A stretch of 34,718 bases of DNA, taken from positions 1,515,781-1,550,498 of the forward strand of contig BFEA01000187.1 in assembly GCA_003427395.1 (NCBI GenBank). Reading direction: 5' to 3'. How positions within the stretch are numbered: the stretch's first letter is position 1; each line of letters opens with the position of its first letter. Shown piece by piece: positions 28,049 to 34,718 of the stretch. The position numbers were made by a program, and so were the translations under genes. The notes beneath the pieces are model-generated. The model made no database searches. It saw only the letters and a program-made list of their open reading frames with translations, and was not told the origin of the DNA. The stretch is from Chara braunii (taxonomy: Eukaryota > Streptophyta > Charophyceae > Charales > Characeae).

Positions 28049-28504
28049 GTGGAGGCTGCCATAGCCACCATCTCAGCGAGGGGGGAGGTGCTGCCGGCCA
28101 AAGCCGCAGCCATGGCGACGACTGTGGGGGGAGGCTCTACTACTTTTTCGGCGGCGGCTGTGGCGGTAGTGAGGAAGCGCTGCCGAATGTTTTCGGTGGC
28201 AGCAACTTTATGGGCGGTGGCGCGGAAGCGCTGCCGAAATTTTGCGGCGGCGGCGCCGGGCTTGACGGCGGTGGTGCAGAAGCGCTGCCGAGATTTTGCG
28301 GCAACGGCGCTAGTTTTAACGACAGTGGTGCGGAAGCGCTGCCGGTTTTGCACAACGCCAGTTAGGCTGTCAGTGAGGAAGTGCTGTCGGGGTTTTCGCA
28401 CGACAGCGGCAACATTTTCGGTGAGATCATGCTGCCGGAATTGGCGGCGGCAGCAAAATTTTCATTGGGGTTATGCTACCGACATGTCGGCAGCACTATT
28501 GTGA
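28049..28504 (+). CDS. 151-aa frame with 18-residue RKRCR repeats (doubtful)
   Basis: An ATG 140 bases after the TATA box opens 151 codons. After an Ala-rich start come units of about 18 residues, VVRKRCRMFSVAATLWAVA, then RKRCRNFAAAAPGL, QKRCRDFAATALVL and RKRCRFCTTP, set by a 54-bp DNA repeat (28165-28370). The opposite strand is also open and gives a Pro/Ser-rich repeat, so the opening may simply reflect GC-rich, stop-poor DNA. Duplicate 1 has the related frame broken after ~71 codons. If real, it would be a small basic Cys-rich repeat protein. Confidence 0.2.
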   Translation: MEAAIATISARGEVLPAKAAAMATTVGGGSTTFSAAAVAVVRKRCRMFSVAATLWAVARKRCRNFAAAAPGLTAVVQKRCRDFAATALVLTTVVRKRCRFCTTPVRLSVRKCCRGFRTTAATFSVRSCCRNWRRQQNFHWGYATDMSAALL

Positions 28505-29095
28505 GGGAAGATGTTGCGGGTCCTCTGCGTCACAGCAGAGGCAGTTTGTGTGTGATCAGGTGGTGGTGTTGTGGGGCAGCCATGGTACCGGTTTTGACAA
28601 TGTAGCGAGCAGTGGTCCGCTGTTAGTTTTGTGGTACGCAGCGGTTATGGCGGATTTCGGTGTGGCCTGGAGGATGGACTGGCAGTGGTATACATTTGGG
28701 AACGTACAGCGGTGGTGAGTGGACCGGCGGCATGAAGAGATCGCCGAGTGGATGCACGCAACACTGGCTTTTGGAATTGCAGAGCTTGCGATTGCGCCGG
28801 AAGAACACCTTTATTTTCTTGGGTTCGCGGCACCTGCAGGTTTCACTAGGGGCCATATTTATTTTTTTGCGGCACGCGGTACAAGCGGGATTTGAGGTAG
28901 GGACCATCCAGTGATGCGGCGATACCATTGGGACCATCAGGGACCGTTCGGGACTAGGTGAGACTAGTTGTTGAGGGCGGGACCGACATTTTCATGTGGC
29001 TATCGCGAGCGGACAGGGTGCTTGGAGGTGGCGTGGACTTGCAATTGGTTGAGAGTATCCTTAGTGGGGGAGGTACAGTTGAGACTATGTTAGGG

Positions 29096-29855
29096 CAGGC
29101 TGGCACATTAAGACCACGTGACAACTCATTTGTGGGAACACCCTCCTGGAGGGCTATCTCGCTTGAGTTGTGTAGTCTAACCTCTGCTCACTTGAGCACT
29201 TGGTAGAGGGGACGTGGACTGTGATTCAGGAGAGAGGTCGCGACTTGTTGGAGTTGTGGGCCGCATATTTTCTATGACGATTATTTTCTTCTGATTGGAA
29301 TATTACCCGACTCTCTTGACTGGGCCGGACTGAACTTCGCTTAAGGTAGGTTGGACGACTCAGGCTTTCCTTCACATCTATGTGAACCCACACCTTGCTT
29401 GACCCAGCTCGTTTGAACGTTCAAAAGAACGGTAGAGACAGTTGTGTGAGTCATGCATGTGAGTCGAAAAGTCTGACGTGAGTTTGGGATTGTACTATTT
29501 TATTTTATACTTGTTTTCTATGCATGATGTGCAGGTAGGTAGAAGGATGCCTGCAAAGGAGATTGATTATACCTATTCAGGAAGATGAAAAAATTGTTTT
29601 CTTTCTACCTCTTACTTGCCCGCGTGTCAAAAAGACTTGTTGTTCTGGGAAGGATTATTCAGCGTGTGTCGTAGAATGAATCCAGTTGAAATTAAGCAGA
29701 ATAAGGTCAAACGGACTTACTTTTCCCGAGGATTGACTTATTATATCCCGAATGACTTTATCTTTCTGTACCTGTCCAAATGATTCTCATTTTCTGTCTC
29801 TTCTGAATTTTTCGTCTAAGTTACCCTGGACTTAGGAGAGATGAAGAATATATGA
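29096..29855. other. No gene seen
   Basis: Mixed sequence downstream of the duplication. A short hairpin-like CACCCTCCTGGAGGG lies at 29138. No supported frame. Confidence 0.4.
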
Positions 29856-30092
29856 AGGTCGCCTGCAGTAAACACATCTTCTATCTCTAAGAAGCATCTG
29901 GGGCGGGGGTTCGTTGCTTTCGGAGCCGACCCTGTTATCGACCCGGAGTGGACCGTTCTACGAGGGGGTACTTGCCGATTTGGTGGAGACGGGCCGACTT
30001 CTGAAATCCGAGTCTTGTGCTCGGACGAGGAGGAGTACCCCAGACCACGTCCTAAAGGGAGAGGCATGCAACACTTCAAGCAATGCCCCTGA
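29856..30092 (+). pseudogene. Family L fragment, third locus
   Basis: An open frame of 78 codons with GRGFVAFGADPVIDPEWTVL and then EIRVLCSDEEEYPRPRPKG (30003-30059). The second part matches LRVTCARDEEYPRATG of the intact copy at 4827-5570. It ends in a TGA at 30090-30092 soon after MQHFKQCP, before the FWLYT block. No start codon of the M-V/I-R type and no flanking family genes are present. It lies about 350 bp upstream of the third repeat X. The match is short, so membership is likely but not certain. Confidence 0.4.
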
Positions 30093-30435
30093 TCAAGAAT
30101 CAACCGCAAGGTAGTCTGTCATCCGAAAATATAGGAAACGGATGAAGACAGGTATGTGCGTTGAGTCTCAGGTTGGCAGTAGGCTAAAATAGATGACTTT
30201 GGCAACCCGTCTCATCAAGTCAAACTAAGGCAGCCGACTACCCTGTCGGCTGCATTTATATTATCGTCGATAGCCAACTTATTGTTGACAGTTGCATGAT
30301 TGTTTTGTGGTGTTTGACCTTAGATGGTCAAAGGTTGACTTTTTATGATGTAAGTATATGCATATGTTTTATTTTATTTCTTTTAACTGTGTGTTAAAGG
30401 GACTACGATAATATTGTGGGTTTCGCGTTTGGTTG

Positions 30436-30877
30436 AGACCGTCCTAGTCGACCGACGTTCGTTCATACCTAGGAGATAAGCGCCCTAGGAGACGGACGAT
30501 GTTCAGGTCCACTTGGCGTTAACCAAGCGTACCTATACTCCAACGAGCGAGCAAACGCACTCGGCTGACCTACCTCTGCCATTGCATATAAAAGCTTTCG
30601 CACGTGGGTCAGTAGCTCGGTAGTGATACGCCCCTGAGGGTGGTGGGAAGGTAAAATGTGCCCTGCGAGAACCTATTCTGTCGTAGGGGACCGTGGGATG
30701 TACAGCTGGCGCACCCGGCTAGAGCGGCGAAGGGACAATGCAACCGCGCCTGTCTCGGCGGTTCGCGGGATTATTTATGCATCGTCCTAAGTTATCTTGT
30801 GATATTTTTTTTGTTCTAACTCCTGCGTGACATAGCCGGGAGGACCCTCGTTCACGTGAGGGCCGATGTGCTCGACA
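30436..30877 (+). mobile_element. LTR-like repeat X, copy 3 (diverged, with primer site)
   Basis: Shares landmarks with the other X copies: GGCTGACCTACCTCTGCC, TATA box GCATATAAAAGCTTTCGCA, GGTCAGTAGCTCGG, GATACGCC, CTGTCGTAGGGG and CGTGACATAGCCG. It ends GACA at 30877 with a primer-binding site just after. The better TATA box and primer site suggest a distinct, perhaps younger, subfamily. Confidence 0.6.
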
Positions 30878-30879
30878 GG

Positions 30880-30897
30880 TGGCGTCGTTGCCGGGGA
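30880..30897 (+). promoter_or_regulatory. Primer-binding site, tRNA-Asp type
   Basis: TGGCGTCGTTGCCGGGGA: 17 of 18 bases match the tRNA-Asp site. It is preceded by GACAGG, as at 18.78 kb. Confidence 0.65.
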
Positions 30898-31113
30898 TAA
30901 CGGCAAACTACCGTTGTCCCTAGCGGAACGACACTCAGGTATTTTATTTTGTAATGGATAAATTGATCTTATTCTGAATTTTAAAATTTAATTATTATAT
31001 CATCATTGATTGATTTCTTATTATTTTATTTCTATAGGTTATATATTGATCTTATTCTGAGAATTGTTCAGGTTATTTTTGAACGATTCAGTTGAGTTTA
31101 AATTCTGAATATC

Positions 31114-31449
31114 TTGATGTTAATTGAGTCGTATTTTGTTATTGTTTTGATATTCATGGACATTATCTCTGAATTTCGTGTTATTGTTATTATTTTCATG
31201 GGTCATATTTTAAATGTATATTTTATCATGAATTTGGAAGAATTGTTATCGATTGGATCTATTGTCAACCAAACGTTGGCTTCCTTTTGGTATTGTTTTG
31301 CAGATCTATCTAGTCGTGTATCTTATATTGAAATGATGTACACTTCGATCGATCAGTTCACCCGGACTCCCATTCACTTTGAAATTATCCGTTTTAGTGA
31401 TGCACTTCTATGGTTGAAGGCATCTGAATTACTGTTGAATATTACTTAG
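31114..31449 (+). CDS. Doubtful 111-aa frame in A/T-rich leader
   Basis: An open frame of 111 codons after the third primer-binding site, where gag would begin in an LTR element. The first 45 residues are mostly Ile/Val/Phe/Met, as expected from T-rich DNA. The rest (SSRVSYIEMMYTSIDQFTRT) looks more ordinary. No Gag motif, zinc knuckle or following pol is seen, so I keep it only as a possibility. Confidence 0.15.
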   Translation: MMLIESYFVIVLIFMDIISEFRVIVIIFMGHILNVYFIMNLEELLSIGSIVNQTLASFWYCFADLSSRVSYIEMMYTSIDQFTRTPIHFEIIRFSDALLWLKASELLLNIT

Positions 31450-31971
31450 CTTCGATCGTTATGAAATTTCATGTGAAAGCAATTGTTGTAAGTTGTATTG
31501 TTGTTGTTGAATAATTTTTGAAGGCGTTATCATACCACTATAAATTTCTGATGGATTTGTGAGCTCCGTAGGTGGTAGTGAGGCTCACACCGGAGCTATG
31601 CTCCTGGTCCATAGTGGGATGTTGTCTTCCGAATCCTAAGTGGTTTAAGGAAAGGAATGCTACACTATCATCGAAAGGGAGGAAGGTGTTGAGATCCTGT
31701 TAGAATGTTGCAAGTAAGGGTAGGCGACTATTGTTTGTCGTGGGGGTAGGAGTGACTACCTAACCTTGTGTCAGACGTGGTCACCGTACCTCCATGATCG
31801 GGGGCTAGTCAACCTCGATTCTGTGGGATGGGGCAGTTTTACTCTACATGCATGGGACTAATGGGGTCGAAGGCACTAGAATCGGAGGGAATGTGGTGAG
31901 GCTCGAATCTTAAGCGGGGCTTGATGTGAAGATGTTATCCTTATACGGATTACATCACTCCTCGGCGCATA
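31450..31971. other. No gene seen
   Basis: Mixed sequence. GCTCCGTAGG...ACCGGAGC (31563-31597) can form a hairpin. No supported frame. Confidence 0.4.
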
Positions 31972-32370
31972 TCACAAAAGTTCAGAAACATCGGACATGA
32001 TAGCTATGTGAGTTGTTTTCTCTCTGAAGTTGGAATAGGAACAAAACCTGGGCGATGACTTTTGAATGAATGATTGCTCTCTGAGTATTTCGTTCAGACT
32101 TGTCTGAGCAACATCCGACAGGTTGATATCGACCTGAAGGTTGTCGATTTTAGGCTTACCAGGGGCGGAATCTGGTAACCATTCAGAGAGACAAATTTGT
32201 TGGCCGCCAGTGGGATGATGTTGGAACCATTCTGAAAAAGATCCTTTGTATTTTAGGCTTCCAGGGGTTGAATCTTGGTCCAAGTTTTGGGTTTTAGGCT
32301 TGTCAGGGGCTGAATCTGGTACTATTCCAATTGATGAGTAGGGAACTGTTAAGTCTTAGGCTTCTAGAGG
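31972..32370 (-). CDS. Unknown protein with DSAPxKPK repeats, partial
   Basis: Minus-strand frame of about 130 codons, open from near 32370 to a stop at 31972, with no clear initiator. It contains units DSAPDKPKTQNLDQ, DSTPGSLKYKG and PDSAPGKPKIDNLQ, plus SEWFQHHP and SEWLPD, then a helical C-terminus (DVAQTSLNEILREQSFIQK). Further units upstream (DSASRSLRLN) lie in other frames, so the gene is broken or spliced there. The repeated but diverged motif and non-repetitive tail look more like coding sequence than random. It sits just before repeat Z copy 2. Family not recognised. Confidence 0.3.
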
Positions 32371-32430
32371 CTGAATCCAGTTTTATTATCTCCATATTCG
32401 GGCTTTTGGAGGCTGAATTCAGGTTGTTCG
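32149..32430 (+). repeat. Five diverged GGCTT..GGGGCTGAATC units
   Basis: GGCTTACCAGGGGCGGAATC (32153), GGCTTCCAGGGGTTGAATC (32256), GGCTTGTCAGGGGCTGAATC (32297), GGCTTCTAGAGGCTGAATCC (32358) and GGCTTTTGGAGGCTGAATTC (32401). Spacing varies from 41 to 103 bp. This is the DNA behind the DSAPxKPK units on the other strand. Confidence 0.7.
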
Positions 32431-32519
32431 TAAAAGTTCACACAGAATTTTTATAAAGATCCTGATGTCTATTTTGGTGGTGAACGACTGAGACGTCGTT
32501 CAATGGGGTCCGGGAATGC

Positions 32520-33670
32520 TGTCGGGGCAAATACCCTTGGGGTTTTTCAACGTCGGACGTCGTCCGACTTTTTCGTGGAGTTCGGGGACTTGATGAGACC
32601 GACGTTTGCCAAAAGGTTATTCAGACCTTACTAATGACTAACGGACAAAATATTTCGGACGTTAGTCCGAACGCGTGTGGCATCTAGGGGTAGCGGATGG
32701 GAATGGTAATGCTCCGCTTTGTCGAAGCCGCAGGAATATGTGGACATGGGAACAGTAAACCCGGTTTATTCTACCCAGATTAAGCAGCCGCGCGATTCAG
32801 AGCCTAAGCAGGTTGAAGAGGGTTCGCCGCGATGGAGGTTGACGCAGAGAAAATAGTAAGATTTTTTTCTTCTTCTTTTTTGGGTCCTCGGGGCTTTTGC
32901 ACCGAGGACCGGAGGGGATGGTGTTGTGTCTTGCTGAGTGGGGCGTCTGCTGAGGCTATGGGCCGCCAATAAATCAGCCAAGCATGGAGGCAAGAAGGCG
33001 GGCAAGGCGTGCAAGGTCACAGACGGTATGGGCCGTCAGCAAACCTACCGGGTCACGGGCAGGCTCGGCTGCAAGGCCGCAGGCAGGCAGGGTCTGCCAA
33101 GCCACAGGCTGGCATGATGGCTGGGCAGAGTTCTTCTTATAGAAGAGCATAATAGGAGTTAGCCCAGTAGGTTTACGCACTAGTCTGTCACCCAGCAGAT
33201 TCGGGCAACGAAGCCAGATGGGGCCTATTGGTGCTAGCTCCTTTTGGGAGCTGGCCGCCAGGCATTTGGGCGGTCGATCCCGGCCGTGTGATCGTGAGAT
33301 CACGCGACTGAGGTCAGCCGCGCGGAGAGCAATGGCCTCTGCACAAGGATGACACGCATAAATCGAAAATAATAATAATAATAATAAAAATAAAAGAATT
33401 TTTTTTTTGGGGATTTGAACTTGGGTCAGTATTTCAACAATCGTGGATATATCACGAGGGCAGAGGTCCCACTAGCAAAAAGGACAGGACCGAAATTCTG
33501 AATCTGGATGTGTTTTTGCAAAAATGCAGAAAAACAGTTCAATCTCGATTTCCTGCACATCTCCATAAATCTCGTCCAGATTCAGGCATCCAATCCGATC
33601 CTGTTTGCTGAAGGGATCACACCTGAAGTGACTTGTGATGTGGCCATTGGCATCAGCCAACGACATTTAA

Positions 33671-33702
<32 letters not shown>

Positions 33703-34036
33703 ACAAACTAACGTGGAGGTGGAGTGCCACCTGGCCCACTTGGAAGCGCCAAGGGCACTTCAGCCCTAGTGTACGTGACAGTGCCCGTAAAACGGGCACC
33801 CATTTCAACGTTGAGGTAAGTTTCTATTTTTATTTTGTTTTGTTTTCCCTTTCTTATATTTTTTCCTAGATCTAGTTTTAGATTTTGTTTCAGACTCTTT
33901 TTGTCTTTTCTTCTTCTTGGACCTCGTTGTTTTGCTCTGCGCCCGTTCGTTTCGAAGAAACGGGCTGCAGAGAGTTTTTGTGTGTAGGGTGATCAACTGA
34001 CTGCGAATCTACCAAGAGAATTCGGGACTATACACC

Positions 34037-34078
<42 letters not shown>

Positions 34079-34718
34079 CAAGAAGTGACCTACCTGGCGC
34101 TGCCCCCACACTACTTTCATTAATAGAATGAGTAAAATCGGATGAGCATGCCCTTAGGGCAGGGAAAGATACGCCGCCGTATTTTGTGCCCCCTTCTCTG
34201 TTGTGCATTGCTAAAGCTGCGCCCGTTCGTTTTGAACGGGCAGCAACTACTCAATGGGGCTGCGTTATCTCGAACTACTACACTACTAAGGTAAGTTGTT
34301 TTTCTTTTTATTTTTCTCTTTAGATTTTTTTATTTTTCTTTTTGCTGAGGGTTTTCCCCTCCCTTCGATTACCTGCGCCCGTTGGGTTGAGAACGGGCTG
34401 CAGTCAGCAAACAACGCCCGAACCTGGCGCTGTTCACGGCCGGGTACGGGCGTGAGGGGCAAGTGGGTAAAAGCCCCTGTTGAACTCGATTTCTGTCTGG
34501 CCGAAGTGACCCCTGGGCCACCTGTTCGTTGCTAAGCAACGGGCTGACCCTCACAGAGGAACAAATGGAGTAGGTAGAAAAAAAAAAAACTCTACTTACC
34601 TCGTGACAGCCTGTAGGTACATCATTACGGGGTGCTAGGGGGGCTGTGCCCTCAGTGAACAGTGCCCCTTAGGCTCTGATCACGGTCATATGCAGGCTGC
34701 AACAAGTACCACCGTGAG
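32520..34718 (+). mobile_element. Repeat Z, copy 2 (cut by window end)
   Basis: Starts TGTCGGGGCAAATACCC and follows copy 1 to the last base of the window. Differences include loss of an ~18-bp hairpin near the start, loss of one arm of the CAACTCCTATTAC hairpin, and a (GA)n expansion at 34041-34068. The GCCCGTT hairpins are kept at 33783, 33941, 34221, 34377 and 34527. Confidence 0.6.
34041..34068. repeat. (GA)n microsatellite in Z copy 2
   Basis: About 14 GA units followed by G9. Copy 1 has only GAGAGGGAGAGGGAGAGG at the same place (25358). Confidence 0.9.

Larger units (their letters stand above)
27810..29095 (+). repeat. 1.29-kb tandem duplication, copy 2
   Basis: Second copy, with an intact TATAAAAG box (27905) about 140 bp before the first ATG of an open frame. 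It differs from copy 1 by ~90 extra bases near 28890-28980, rich in GGGACCATC words, and by indels in the minisatellite part. The final GTTAGGG continues into unique sequence. Confidence 0.8.

Overview
This window looks like repeat-dense nuclear DNA from a large eukaryotic genome. It has GT-AG type splice signals, many long di- and trinucleotide microsatellites, several LTR-like repeats, a 348-base assembly gap and almost no intact genes. Two weak clues point to the green lineage (a streptophyte such as a charophyte alga is my best guess, not established): a short CCCTAAA-type array at 10.38 kb, and LTR-like repeats followed by primer-binding sites of the tRNA-Asp type used by many plant Ty3/gypsy elements. 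No reverse transcriptase, integrase, transposase, rRNA or confident tRNA gene was found.

Layout. 0-0.8 kb: the 3' end of a host-like gene with a Rap1-type Myb domain. 1.2-2.5 kb (minus): an unrecognised protein gene with a low-complexity N-terminal region, broken at homopolymers. 2.6-3.2 kb (plus): a decayed reading frame with an acidic tail. 3.8-6.1 kb (plus): a tightly packed array of five reading frames, three short tandem paralogues (family S) and two long ones (family L), joined by start/stop overlaps and cut off by a repeat (family Y). 6.2-10.4 kb: microsatellites and degenerate simple sequence. 10.7-11.6 kb: a hairpin-forming minisatellite that contains the gap. 12.8-16.3 kb: LTR-like repeat X, then a second array with four family L copies or fragments and two other small frames, closed by a second copy of repeat Y. 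16.3-18.4 kb: hairpins, a SINE-like patch and a charged decayed frame. 18.4-19.95 kb: a second X repeat with primer-binding site, a palindromic fold-back satellite split by a long (TA)n tract, and tandem copies of the post-primer-site leader. 20.4-22.7 kb: two minisatellite systems. 23.8-26.0 kb and 32.5-34.7 kb: two direct copies of a 2.2-kb repeat (Z) full of GCCCGTT/AACGGGC hairpins; the second runs off the window. Between them lie a hairpin cluster with a TATA-like box, a 1.26-kb tandem duplication with 54-bp repeats, a third family L fragment, and a third X repeat with primer-binding site.

The most interesting content is family L/S. These are orphan proteins that occur as tandem, often overlapping, intron-free modules on one strand, an arrangement more like a viral or plasmid operon than a eukaryotic gene cluster. 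They are found in three places here, always next to LTR-like repeats, and most copies are broken. They look like decaying remains of an unidentified mobile or viral-type element, but I cannot name it. Family membership was judged by eye from shared motifs and needs a profile search.
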